A stretch of DNA of 42,645 bases from Bacteroidota bacterium (GCA_003045825.1 PZPA01000008.1:1-42645); one strand, 5' to 3'; numbered from the stretch's first letter, positions 19,281-28,209 are shown. Made by a program: numbers and translations. The notes: generated by a model from the letters alone, not told the origin.

Positions 19281-20315
19281 CTAAAGGGTGCTAGGGTATT
19301 TATCGGGAGAATAGTCGGTGATGGTTTGGGTATTGATCTTAAGGCGCTCACCCGCTTTAATTAGGGCATCCACTTTGTTCCAAGTCTTGATATTTTCAGC
19401 GCTCACACCAGGAAATTTATTCGCAATACCCCACAAGGTATCACCAGGCTTCACTTCGTAAGTTATGTACTCTCCGGCCAAAGCTAAGACTTCCTTTTTA
19501 GGTGCGTCCGCTGCAGGTTCAGGTACCTCTGTTGGTTTGTTCGGTGCAGTGGCCGCGACCAACGTGGACTCCCGCTTTTCAGAGGGTACCCAAACGGTCA
19601 ATTTCTGACCTGGATAGATCGTATTCTCTTTAATACGGTTCCATTTCTGTAAGTCACTCACTTTTACACCTAGGGTGGCGCTAATGCGACCTAAGTAGTC
19701 ACCAGAGCGCACGGTATAGGTGATTGCCTCATGCGTTGACGGATCCGGCATAAAAGACAAAACCTGTTTTTTTCGCTTTTCATATTGTGCTAAAAGACCT
19801 TCTTCATAGGAATTCTGTTCTTCGATCAAAGCAGTCCAATTTTCAGCAGTTGGCGTCCAGTGTATCCCATAGAGGGCTGCTCCTTTGGGCAGTACGTCGC
19901 GAATCAAATGCGGATTCATAGCTTCAAGCTCGCGCAATTTAATTTGAGCCTCGTCTGCTACCGCACTGAGTAGTACCGTTCCTGGGGCCGCCTTTACGGT
20001 TGCTTCAAGGGGTGTATCCGCTTCTAGCCCATAATATTGGCTAGCCGCTTGTTTCCCTTTCAAGGGATCAAAACGTTCGTCTACAAAATCATTGATGATC
20101 AGTCCCATCTTAATGGCTTGAACCCTGGTAAGCGCCAGCACATTTTTAGATTGCCATCCTGCCGGTTCAAAAGTTGCTGGCGAACGCACTAACTCCCACT
20201 CAGCTTTTACAAGAACTACTTCCGTGATAGTATCTGCTGGTATTGACGACGCACACACTGCGCCAGGACTGCCGAGCAGTACTACAAAAAATAGAAAGTT
20301 GGAGGATATACGCAT
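19281..20315 (-). CDS. Exported protein with two LysM domains and an MltD-like but apparently catalytically truncated N-terminal part
   Basis: Signal peptide from ATG 20315 (MRISSNFLFFVVLLG); LysM units ITYTVRSGDYLGRISATLGVKVSDLQKWNRI and ITYEVKPGDTLWGIANKFPGVSAENIKTWNKV. ORF extends to 20351. Confidence 0.85.
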   Translation of the reverse strand: MRISSNFLFFVVLLGSPGAVCASSIPADTITEVVLVKAEWELVRSPATFEPAGWQSKNVLALTRVQAIKMGLIINDFVDERFDPLKGKQAASQYYGLEADTPLEATVKAAPGTVLLSAVADEAQIKLRELEAMNPHLIRDVLPKGAALYGIHWTPTAENWTALIEEQNSYEEGLLAQYEKRKKQVLSFMPDPSTHEAITYTVRSGDYLGRISATLGVKVSDLQKWNRIKENTIYPGQKLTVWVPSEKRESTLVAATAPNKPTEVPEPAADAPKKEVLALAGEYITYEVKPGDTLWGIANKFPGVSAENIKTWNKVDALIKAGERLKINTQTITDYSPDKYPSTL

Positions 20316-20320
20316 ATAAA

Positions 20321-20328
20321 CAAATATA
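20321..20328 (-). promoter_or_regulatory. -7 box TATATTTG directly upstream of the LysM gene
   Basis: Minus-strand TAtaTTTG ends 5 nt before ATG 20315. Confidence 0.5.
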
Positions 20329-20458
20329 ACGTTTGCCCGAACCAATTCCATCTAAGTGTTGATGCAGAAAGTTGAAGTTTTCCTCATCAATTTGTGAAAA
20401 ACTCTATGGCGCTATGATCGCCTTAAAGATGCTGATGCCGCTGCGCGAAAAGGACCCC

Positions 20459-21772
20459 TTAAAGTACCTCGCCAATAAGGTCGTAGTCGTGTGCTTCAAC
20501 GACTCTTACCGAGCAGAAATCGCCGATTTTTAGGTAGATGTCCTCCGCTGGAATCAGTACTTCATTATCCACATCTGGACTATCATATTCAGTACGACCC
20601 ACGAAATGTGCGCCTTCCTTGCGGTCGATCAAGACACGATACTCCTTACCCACTTTCTGCTCGTTCAATTCACGGCTAATATCCATCTGAAGGGCCATAA
20701 TTTCATCAACACGCTGTTGCTTTACCTCTGCAGGAACATCGTCCTCAAGATTAAAAGCATGCGTATTTTCCTCATGGCTGTAAGCAAAGACACCTAATCG
20801 GTCGAAACGCTGCTCACGAACCCAATCCAATACTACCTGGTGGTCTTCCTCTGTCTCGCCAGGATAGCCCGCAATCAACGTAGTGCGAATAGTAATGCCT
20901 GGAACCTTCTCACGCATCATTGCCAGTAAGGCATCTGTCTTTGCCTTGGTCGTACCACGACGCATACTTTTTAATACAGGATCAGCAATGTGCTGTAGAG
21001 GAATATCAATGTAGTTACACACTTTAGGCTCTTCGCGTATAATATCTAGCACATCCTGCGGGAAGCCTGATGGAAAGAGGTAATGCAAGCGAATCCATTC
21101 GATGCCTTCGACCTTTACTAATGCTTTCAAAAGCGCACCCAATCTACGTTCTTTGTACAAATCCAATCCGTAGTAGGTCAAATCCTGCGCAATAAGGATC
21201 AATTCTTTGACTCCTTTCGCAGCCAACTTTTCCGCCTCAATAACCAAATTCTCAATAGGTGTCGATTTATGTCCACCACGCATGAGCGGGATCGCACAAA
21301 AACTACAGGGACGGTCACAACCCTCTGCAATCTTCAGATACGCAAAGTGCTTTGGTGTCGTGGTCATGCGTTCGCCCACCAATTCGTGCTTATAATCTGC
21401 CCCTAATGTCTTCAATAACAAAGGCATATCTCGTGTACCAAAGTACGCGTCCACATCTGTGATTTCCGCTTCAAGATCGGGCTTATATCGTTCTGATAAA
21501 CAACCTGTTACATACACTTGGTCCACCTCTCCTCGTTGCTTCTTATCCGCATAGTGCAAGATGGTATCTATACTCTCTTGCTTTGCGTTATCGATAAATC
21601 CACACGTGTTGATTACCACAATATTACCCTCCTCTTCTTCCGGTGCTTCATGCGTCACCTCTTTGCCGTTAGCTCTGAGTTGACCCATTAATACTTCTGA
21701 ATCGTAGATGTTCTTTGAACACCCGAGCGTCACAACATTAATGCTGTTCTTTTTGCTGCTTCGTGTACGCAT
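20459..21772 (-). CDS. rimO: Ribosomal protein S12 methylthiotransferase RimO
   Basis: 437 aa; VVTLGCSKNIYDSEVLMGQL, KIAEGCDRPCSFCAIPLMRGGHKS radical-SAM CxxxCxxC, C-terminal TRAM. Confidence 0.96.
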   Translation of the reverse strand: MRTRSSKKNSINVVTLGCSKNIYDSEVLMGQLRANGKEVTHEAPEEEEGNIVVINTCGFIDNAKQESIDTILHYADKKQRGEVDQVYVTGCLSERYKPDLEAEITDVDAYFGTRDMPLLLKTLGADYKHELVGERMTTTPKHFAYLKIAEGCDRPCSFCAIPLMRGGHKSTPIENLVIEAEKLAAKGVKELILIAQDLTYYGLDLYKERRLGALLKALVKVEGIEWIRLHYLFPSGFPQDVLDIIREEPKVCNYIDIPLQHIADPVLKSMRRGTTKAKTDALLAMMREKVPGITIRTTLIAGYPGETEEDHQVVLDWVREQRFDRLGVFAYSHEENTHAFNLEDDVPAEVKQQRVDEIMALQMDISRELNEQKVGKEYRVLIDRKEGAHFVGRTEYDSPDVDNEVLIPAEDIYLKIGDFCSVRVVEAHDYDLIGEVL

Positions 21773-21778
21773 AGTGGA

Positions 21779-22732
21779 TTATTTGTTGAATAAGCTTGAA
21801 GCGAATGCTTCGGGGTTGAACAGTTGTAGATCTTCCATGCCTTCACCGACGCCGATGAATTTGACAGGTACATTTAATTGGTCTGAAATACCTATTACGA
21901 CACCACCTTTTGCGGTTCCGTCCAATTTTGTCACAGCCAATGACGTGATCTGCGTGGCTTCTGAGAATGCCTTAGCCTGCAGCAAAGCATTTTGACCGGT
22001 AGAGCCGTCTAAAACCAGCAGCACCTCATGCGGCGCATCTGGGACTACTTTTTGCATGACGCGACGAACCTTACTGAGCTCAGTCATTAAATTCTTCTTA
22101 TTGTGCAACCTGCCCGCAGTATCAATAATACAAAGATCTGCTCCCTTCGAAACGGCATGTTGCAAGGTATCGTAAGCTACTGAAGCCGGGTCTGATCCCA
22201 TCTCCTGTTTGACTACGGGTACGCCAGTGCGCTCGCCCCATACGCCCAATTGCTCTATAGCTGCAGCACGAAACGTATCTGCAGCGCCAAGCACTACGTT
22301 ATATCCTTTGTTCTTGAACTGGTGGGCAAGTTTACCAATGGTCGTGGTTTTCCCTACACCATTCACTCCTACCACCATTAGAACGTAAGGCCCTTCGGTT
22401 TTAGGGAGCTCAAAATCTTCCCAAGCGCCGCGCTCGTGCTGCATGAGCCCAGAGATAATCTCATAGAGCATCTGCATGAGCTCGTCTTGATTCATGACTT
22501 TGTTGCGTGCGACACGCTCTTCTAAAGCCTCAATAATTTTAACGGTCGTATCCAGTCCTACATCTGAAGTGATCAAAGCCTCTTCAATATCATCCAATAC
22601 TTCTTCATCCACTGTGCTCCTACCGGCAACTGCTCTTGTAATCTTTTCGAAGACACTGCTGCGCGTTTTTTCTAGGCCTTGATCTAAGGTCTCTTTCTTG
22701 TCCTTGGTGAAGAATTTTGAAAAGAAGCTCAT
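21779..22732 (-). CDS. ftsY: Signal recognition particle receptor FtsY
   Basis: 317 aa; VVGVNGVGKTTTIGKLAHQF, GAADTFRAAAIEQL, IDTAGRLHNKKNLMTEL, TKLDGTAKGGVVIGI. Confidence 0.97.
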   Translation of the reverse strand: MSFFSKFFTKDKKETLDQGLEKTRSSVFEKITRAVAGRSTVDEEVLDDIEEALITSDVGLDTTVKIIEALEERVARNKVMNQDELMQMLYEIISGLMQHERGAWEDFELPKTEGPYVLMVVGVNGVGKTTTIGKLAHQFKNKGYNVVLGAADTFRAAAIEQLGVWGERTGVPVVKQEMGSDPASVAYDTLQHAVSKGADLCIIDTAGRLHNKKNLMTELSKVRRVMQKVVPDAPHEVLLVLDGSTGQNALLQAKAFSEATQITSLAVTKLDGTAKGGVVIGISDQLNVPVKFIGVGEGMEDLQLFNPEAFASSLFNK

Positions 22733-22751
22733 ACGACTGTAATAATTAGAT

Positions 22752-22780
22752 AAAAAAAAACCACTCCGGGGAGTGGTTCA
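22752..22780 (-). terminator. Intrinsic terminator or attenuator between DUF4295 gene and ftsY
   Basis: Minus strand: AACCACTCCccGGAGTGGTTttttttt. Confidence 0.75.
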
Positions 22781-22803
22781 AATATCGTGATTAAAGACGG
22801 ATC

Positions 22804-22950
22804 TTATTTCAAGAAGTCTTTAGCTAAATCTTTCGGCACTACACGCTCTTCAAAAGAGTACGACCCTTTAGCGTTTTTAACCATATTGATCACTTTCGTG
22901 AACTGCTTAGCGTCAGCTGACTTAAGCGTTGCTACTACTTTCTTTGCCAT
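22804..22950 (-). CDS. DUF4295-family small protein (48 aa)
   Basis: Manual translation MAKKVVATLKSADAKQFTKVVNMVKNAKGSYSFEERVVPKDLAKDFLK, directly downstream of rpmG; not in the ORF track because it is short. Confidence 0.88.
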   Translation of the reverse strand: MAKKVVATLKSADAKQFTKVINMVKNAKGSYSFEERVVPKDLAKDFLK

Positions 22951-22951
22951 C

Positions 22952-23134
22952 TTACTTTATCTCTTTGTGAACAGTCATGCGCTTCAATACAGGGTTGAAT
23001 TTTTTCAACTCCATACGGTCAGGCGTATTCTTTTTGTTCTTTGTTGTAATGTAACGAGAAGTACCTGGCATACCTGATTCTTTATGCTCGGTACACTCTA
23101 GGATTACTTGAACGCGGTTACCTTTCTTGGCCAT
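22952..23134 (-). CDS. rpmG: 50S ribosomal protein L33
   Basis: [52 protein letters not shown]. Confidence 0.96.
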   Translation of the reverse strand: MAKKGNRVQVILECTEHKESGMPGTSRYITTKNKKNTPDRMELKKFNPVLKRMTVHKEIK

Positions 23135-23142
23135 GTCCTATA

Positions 23143-23382
23143 TTATTTTACTACGTATCCGTTAGCTGCTGCATCTTTCAATACCGCAGAGATACCTTTT
23201 TTATTGATAGTCTTCAATGTAGAAGCTGCAACCTTTAGAGTAACCCAACGGTCCTCTTCTGGGATGTAAAACTTCTTAGTGAACAAGTTCACGTTGAACT
23301 TTCTCTTGTTCTTCTTATTCGAAAAGGAAACATTGTTTCCCGTCATTGCCTTCTTACCGGTCAAATCACAAACACGTGACAT
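23143..23382 (-). CDS. rpmB: 50S ribosomal protein L28
   Basis: MSRVCDLTGKKAMTGNNVSFSNKKNKRKFNVNL. Confidence 0.96.
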   Translation of the reverse strand: MSRVCDLTGKKAMTGNNVSFSNKKNKRKFNVNLFTKKFYIPEEDRWVTLKVAASTLKTINKKGISAVLKDAAANGYVVK

Positions 23383-23419
23383 AGTTATTTTCTTTTCTGG
23401 GTTGTACCAAAATGGTTTG

Positions 23420-23450
23420 CAAAATTAAGTCAATAAATATTATTGGCCAA
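23420..23450 (-). promoter_or_regulatory. Bacteroidota promoter TTG-N20-TAATTTTG for rpmB-rpmG-DUF4295
   Basis: Minus-strand TTG (23450-23448) and TAatTTTG (23427-23420), TSS about 30 nt before the rpmB ATG. Confidence 0.7.
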
Positions 23451-23456
23451 CATTAC

Positions 23457-24698
23457 TTACCCATAATCTTCAACTTCTTTGAGTAATAAATTTAACGCTG
23501 CGAAAATAGTCTTTTGAATGTTACGTTCGCGCACCTTACCAAAGACAAATTTCTCAGTAATGGTGCGGTTTGGGCCAGCAATAGCAATCCAGCTTGTACC
23601 CACTGGTTTATCTGGTGTGCCGCCTTCCGGACCTGCGATACCACTGACCGCAACGGCAAAATCCACCTTTAATTTGACACGAGCGCCCTCCGACATCTGC
23701 CGGACGACCTCCTCACTGACCGCTCCTTTTTCCACTATGGTCGTATGATCCACGCCCAAAAGTGTCTCTTTTATGTCGTACGAATAGGCAACAATACTGC
23801 CTTCAAAATACGCAGAGGATCCCGCAACACTAACCAGCGTCGCACCAATGCCGCCCCCAGTGCAACTCTCCGCCGTGCCGACAGTAAGCCCTTTTTGGGT
23901 TAACACTTTGCCTAAATACTTTTCTATGGCACTGTTCGAACCGTCCATTAATGGATCGCCAACGGCCTCTTTAAGTACTTTGGCCGCCAATTCAAGATCT
24001 GAATTCAAATCGTCGGCACGTTTGCCGCGTGCTGTAAGACGTAATCTAACGAGACCCGGTTTAGGGAGATAGGCCAATTTTATGTTCTCAGGAAAATTTC
24101 CTTCATACGGCTCAATCTGATCTGCCAAGACGCTTTCTGGCACGCCCACCACAAACAAGGTTTTGTGCTTGATCTGGTAATCAATCTCATCTTGCAAAAG
24201 CGGTAAAAGCTCGTTCTTAATAATCCCCTTCATCTCATAAGGAACACCAGGAAGACTTACTATCCTACGGCCATTGTGGCGAAAGAGCATGCCCGGCGCC
24301 GTCCCTTTGTGATTGAAGAGCACCTCACAATTGTCCGGTACCTCAGCTTGAAATTTATTGCGCTCGACAGGTTTACGCCCGAAGCTTTCAAATAATTTCA
24401 CAATGTGTGCCCAAACGTCATCGCGAAAAACCATATTGGCACCAAAGTAGCGAGCAAGGGTTTGTTTGGTTAGATCGTCCTTAGTAGGACCCAAACCGCC
24501 GGTCATAATGACCAGTTCTGTTGAAGGCAACAATCCCTCCAATGCACCTGTGATGGCTTCAGCAGTATCCGTAATACTGTTGATGCGGGAAATCTCTATT
24601 CCTTCTAAATTGAAGGTCTGGCCAATCCACGCACTATTGGTATCAACGATCTGTCCAATCAAAATTTCATCGCCTATCGTAATGATCTCTGCTTTCAC
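23457..24698 (-). CDS. cinA: CinA-family competence/damage-inducible protein (nicotinamide-nucleotide amidase)
   Basis: KAEIITIGDEILIGQIVDTNSAWI, TGGLGPTKDDLTKQ, GTAESCTGGGIGATL, GIAGPEGGTPDKPVGTSWIA. Start taken at GTG 24698; ORF extends to TTG 24722, which lies in the putative -7 box. Confidence 0.93.
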   Translation of the reverse strand: MKAEIITIGDEILIGQIVDTNSAWIGQTFNLEGIEISRINSITDTAEAITGALEGLLPSTELVIMTGGLGPTKDDLTKQTLARYFGANMVFRDDVWAHIVKLFESFGRKPVERNKFQAEVPDNCEVLFNHKGTAPGMLFRHNGRRIVSLPGVPYEMKGIIKNELLPLLQDEIDYQIKHKTLFVVGVPESVLADQIEPYEGNFPENIKLAYLPKPGLVRLRLTARGKRADDLNSDLELAAKVLKEAVGDPLMDGSNSAIEKYLGKVLTQKGLTVGTAESCTGGGIGATLVSVAGSSAYFEGSIVAYSYDIKETLLGVDHTTIVEKGAVSEEVVRQMSEGARVKLKVDFAVAVSGIAGPEGGTPDKPVGTSWIAIAGPNRTITEKFVFGKVRERNIQKTIFAALNLLLKEVEDYG

Positions 24699-24704
24699 TT
24701 CCTT

Positions 24705-24727
24705 TACTTTTGAGGAGACCAAAGATA
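24705..24727. promoter_or_regulatory. Overlapping divergent -7 boxes for cinA (-) and the phosphorylase (+)
   Basis: Plus TACTTTTG 24705-24712; minus TATCTTTG 24727-24720; both fit TAnnTTTG. Confidence 0.5.
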
Positions 24728-24733
24728 CTATTC

Positions 24734-25582
24734 ATGTTACCGCATACTCCTTCTGAACTCATTCTAAATCCTGACGGCAGTGTTTACCACCTTGGACTTA
24801 AAGGTGAGGACATTCCCAATCTGATTTTCACTGTTGGGGATCCCGACCGAGTTGGCAACGTAACGCAGCACTTTGACTCTATTGCATGGACTAAAGAACG
24901 GCGAGAGTTCACTATTGTTCGTGGCACGCTCAAAGGCAAAGAGGTCTTGGTTTTGTCTACGGGTATGGGTACTGATAATATTGATATCGTTTTGAATGAA
25001 TTGGATGCAGCGGTGAATATTGATCCCATTACACGAATGAATCGGGCCAATCTACGCAAGCTCACCATCATCCGTATTGGAACCAGCGGGGCCATCGACC
25101 CAAACATTCCGCTTGGCACGCACCTTTTAAGTGCAGGCGCGCTCGCCTTTGACGGACTGCTTCCCTTCTACCAACATCCCTTCAAAACGGTTACCGTACC
25201 CGGCGCGCCCTTCAATCCGTTCTATATTCCAGCACCGTGCAACATGAGCAGTACGGAAGCTATACCCGAATTGATGCTGGGAATTACAGCCACCCTACCG
25301 GGCTTCTATGCACCGCAAGGGCGTTCGATTAGAACTACTTCTGTTTTTAAGGAGGCCATGGACGCATTGCACCACCAATCTTATGACGGCCATACATTGA
25401 CAAATTTTGAGATGGAAACCGCCGGTATCTATGCCCTAGCGACACTTTTAGGACATGAAGCCTACAGCTTTTCTGCGTTGCTCGCCAACCGTGCTGCAGG
25501 TACCTTTCACGATCAGCCGGCGCAAGCGGTGGAATCACTTATTCGCAAGGTGCTCGACTGGGCAGTCGTATTGGATGCATAA
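24734..25582 (+). CDS. Nucleoside phosphorylase (uridine phosphorylase-like)
   Basis: GEDIPNLIFTVGDPDRV, STGMGTDNIDIVLNEL, IRIGTSGAI, TNFEMETAGIYALA. Start at ATG 24734 preferred over TTG 24710. Confidence 0.9.
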   Translation: MLPHTPSELILNPDGSVYHLGLKGEDIPNLIFTVGDPDRVGNVTQHFDSIAWTKERREFTIVRGTLKGKEVLVLSTGMGTDNIDIVLNELDAAVNIDPITRMNRANLRKLTIIRIGTSGAIDPNIPLGTHLLSAGALAFDGLLPFYQHPFKTVTVPGAPFNPFYIPAPCNMSSTEAIPELMLGITATLPGFYAPQGRSIRTTSVFKEAMDALHHQSYDGHTLTNFEMETAGIYALATLLGHEAYSFSALLANRAAGTFHDQPAQAVESLIRKVLDWAVVLDA

Positions 25583-25587
25583 AGGCA

Positions 25588-25632
25588 TAAAAAATCCCCG
25601 ACCCTGCACAAAGGCAAAGCCGGGGAACCAAT
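25588..25632. terminator. Intrinsic terminator, mainly minus strand, between convergent genes
   Basis: Minus strand: ggttCCCCGgctttgcctttgtgcagggtCGGGGattttttatg. Confidence 0.65.
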
Positions 25633-25664
25633 AAACCCTGAGGTTGTGTGTGTGGTAATAAGAT

Positions 25665-26222
25665 TTAGAATCGGTAACCGAAGTTGAATCCTCCAATAAA
25701 TTCCGCGGGAGCCCAGGAGTCCTCATGTTCACTCCAGCCGATACGACCCATTCCTAAGAATCCTTCCACAGAAATCTTATCATTGTAGACATATTTATAG
25801 CCCCCTACGAAACCGATTGAGAGGTAATCGTCGCTATAAGATCCCGTTCCTGGAAAATAAGTATAGTTACCAAACTGGTCATAATCGTAATAACCACCAT
25901 AATTTTGTGTATTTAGAATGTATCGCGAAGTTAAACCTAGAAAAACTCCTTTGTCTTCACGAGGATTGAAGTATTGGCGATAGCCTATAGAGAGTCCGCC
26001 ATCCCTCTCTGTCCAAAACCAATCTTGAAAATCTTGGCTATTGTACCAAGCACTAAAAAGGAGGGTGCGATTGCCAAAATCAGGTAGGATGTATTCGCCA
26101 GTAATATTATAGGCACCAGCAGCCATTCCAAATGGATTGGTTTTAATCTCAATGTTCTGTGCTTTAGTACCAAATGCTGTTGCTATTAAAGCTACGATTG
26201 CGATTGTCTTTTTCATCATCAA
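25665..26222 (-). CDS. Small outer-membrane beta-barrel-like exported protein (185 aa)
   Basis: Signal peptide MMMKKTIAIVALIATAFGTKAQ; alternating aromatic strands and C-terminal aromatic FNFGYRF. Confidence 0.7.
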   Translation of the reverse strand: MMMKKTIAIVALIATAFGTKAQNIEIKTNPFGMAAGAYNITGEYILPDFGNRTLLFSAWYNSQDFQDWFWTERDGGLSIGYRQYFNPREDKGVFLGLTSRYILNTQNYGGYYDYDQFGNYTYFPGTGSYSDDYLSIGFVGGYKYVYNDKISVEGFLGMGRIGWSEHEDSWAPAEFIGGFNFGYRF

Positions 26223-26405
26223 TTGTTTTAGTTCGTTTTGCTGCTGCTAAAGTCCAACACCTGAACGAAGCCCGATTGATTAAAAATTCTCTTATTACGT
26301 TCTCTTTTAGGCAAAAAACGCGGTTATCTTTTAGTGATTAGATTTTTTTGTCTCGTTTATGAAACACAAAGGGGTTCGAGAGTGAAATTCATAAAAGTAA
26401 CGCGC

Positions 26406-26434
26406 AAAAAAAACGCCCGCAATCGCGGGCGTTT
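26406..26434. terminator. Intrinsic terminator downstream of rny
   Basis: aaaaACGCCCGCaatcGCGGGCGTtttac; minus-strand T-run of about 8. Confidence 0.85.
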
Positions 26435-26456
26435 TACGTTCTATAAGATGCTGGGC

Positions 26457-27992
26457 TTACTTCGCCACGTTCACTGAACGCAGTTCACGAATCACTGTCA
26501 CCTTTACTTGACCTGGGTAGGTCATTTCCGTTTGAATCTTCTGAGAGATGTCGTAGGAGATTTGGGCAGCCATAGCATCAGTTACTTTTTCACTTTCCAC
26601 CATTACACGTAACTCACGTCCCGCTTGAATGGCATAGGCCTTAGTAACACCATCAAAGTCGTACGCAACATTCTCAAGGTCCTTGAGACGCTGAATGTAA
26701 CTGTCTGCCACCATCCGACGTGCGCCGGGACGTGCACCAGAAATAGCATCACACACCTGTACAATAGGTGAAATCAACGAGGTCATCTCTATCTCATCGT
26801 GGTGCGCACCAATGGCATTACATACTTCAGGTTTCTCACCGTACTTCTCAGCCCACTGCATACCTAAGATGGCGTGCGGGAGATCCGTCTCTTCGTGCGG
26901 CACCTTACCGATATCGTGTAACAATCCAGCACGCTTTGCGATCTTAGGATTCAATCCCAATTCTGACGCCATGATGGCACATAGATTCGCTACCTCGCGG
27001 CTGTGCTGCAGTAAGTTTTGGCCATAAGAAGAACGGTACTTCATACGTCCCACTGTTTTGATGAGTTCCGGATGTAAGCCGTGAATTCCTAGATCGATAG
27101 CTGTACGCTTACCAATCTGAACAATCTCTTCTTCAATCTGCTTGGTCGTTTTCGCGACCACTTCCTCAACACGAGCAGGGTGAATACGTCCGTCGCTGAC
27201 CAATTTGTGCATAGACAAGCGGGCAATCTCACGACGCACAGGATCAAAACAGCTCAATAGAATGGCTTCTGGTGTATCGTCTACAATGATTTCCACACCT
27301 GTCGCCGCCTCAATAGCGCGAATGTTACGTCCTTCACGACCAATGATTTTTCCTTTAATATCATCGTTCTCAATATTGAAAACAGATACCGCATTTTCTA
27401 TGGCGTTTTCCGTGGCTACGCGCTGGATGCTTTGAATCACCACCTTCTTCGCTTCCTGATTCGCAGTAAGCTTTGCCTCTTCTATAGTATTCTGTACATA
27501 GGCCTGCGCATCTAGCTTCGCCTTATCCTTCAAGGCTTCAATCATTTGCTGCTTTGCTTCCTCCTCTGTCATTCCAGAGAGGTTTTCTAATTCAGCAATC
27601 TGCTTATCACGAAGTTTCTCCACCTCGCGCACTCTTGCCTCAAGGGATTCGCGCTTTTTGGCCAAAGTATCCTTCTCGCGCTCTAAATTGCGCTGGTCCT
27701 TCGTATAATCCTCAATACTCTTTTTAAGGCGTTCGTCTTTTTCACGGAACGAATTCTGACGTTCAGCCAATTTTTGATCGCGCTTCTGTACTGCGCGTTC
27801 GTGCTCTTCCTTAAGGTTTAAGAATCGCTCTTTAGCCTCTAATGCCTTATCTTTTTTAATCTGCTCAGCTTCTTTTTTTGCCTCAGTAATCATGAGGGCA
27901 CTGCGTTTTTTCAGTGCGTTTTGCCAGAGAACATAGCCTCCAACTAAACCTATCAAAAGACCTACTACAGCAGCAACTATTGTCATTACCAT
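26457..27992 (-). CDS. rny: Ribonuclease Y
   Basis: 511 aa; N-terminal TM, coiled coil, [40 protein letters not shown]. Confidence 0.96.
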   Translation of the reverse strand: MVMTIVAAVVGLLIGLVGGYVLWQNALKKRSALMITEAKKEAEQIKKDKALEAKERFLNLKEEHERAVQKRDQKLAERQNSFREKDERLKKSIEDYTKDQRNLEREKDTLAKKRESLEARVREVEKLRDKQIAELENLSGMTEEEAKQQMIEALKDKAKLDAQAYVQNTIEEAKLTANQEAKKVVIQSIQRVATENAIENAVSVFNIENDDIKGKIIGREGRNIRAIEAATGVEIIVDDTPEAILLSCFDPVRREIARLSMHKLVSDGRIHPARVEEVVAKTTKQIEEEIVQIGKRTAIDLGIHGLHPELIKTVGRMKYRSSYGQNLLQHSREVANLCAIMASELGLNPKIAKRAGLLHDIGKVPHEETDLPHAILGMQWAEKYGEKPEVCNAIGAHHDEIEMTSLISPIVQVCDAISGARPGARRMVADSYIQRLKDLENVAYDFDGVTKAYAIQAGRELRVMVESEKVTDAMAAQISYDISQKIQTEMTYPGQVKVTVIRELRSVNVAK

Positions 27993-28044
27993 ACCACTTT
28001 CGGGTTTATTGTTTTTAAAAAATCCCGCACCTGCTATGCATGTT

Positions 28045-28181
28045 GTCTAAACTCCTAAATATCAGGATCTGCACTTGCCGTGACGTCTTGACCTTCCACT
28101 GGAGCGAACTCCCTCTATGAGGTGTGGCCTGCTCGTAACGTCTCGAGCGAAGTCCATAACAACGTGCTCGTTGAGTTTAGC
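28045..28181 (-). ncRNA. ssrS: Probable 6S RNA (6S-Flavo type)
   Basis: Structured gap between zapA and rny; perfect 8-bp end-closing stem CTAAACTC (28180-28173)/GAGTTTAG (28054-28047) on the minus strand; central CCAC...GGAG-UUCG-CUCC...GUGG hairpin; near-consensus -7 box (TATTTTTTG) immediately upstream. Confidence 0.65.
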
Positions 28182-28209
28182 ACAAAAAATAGCAAGTACG
28201 GGAAAGTGT

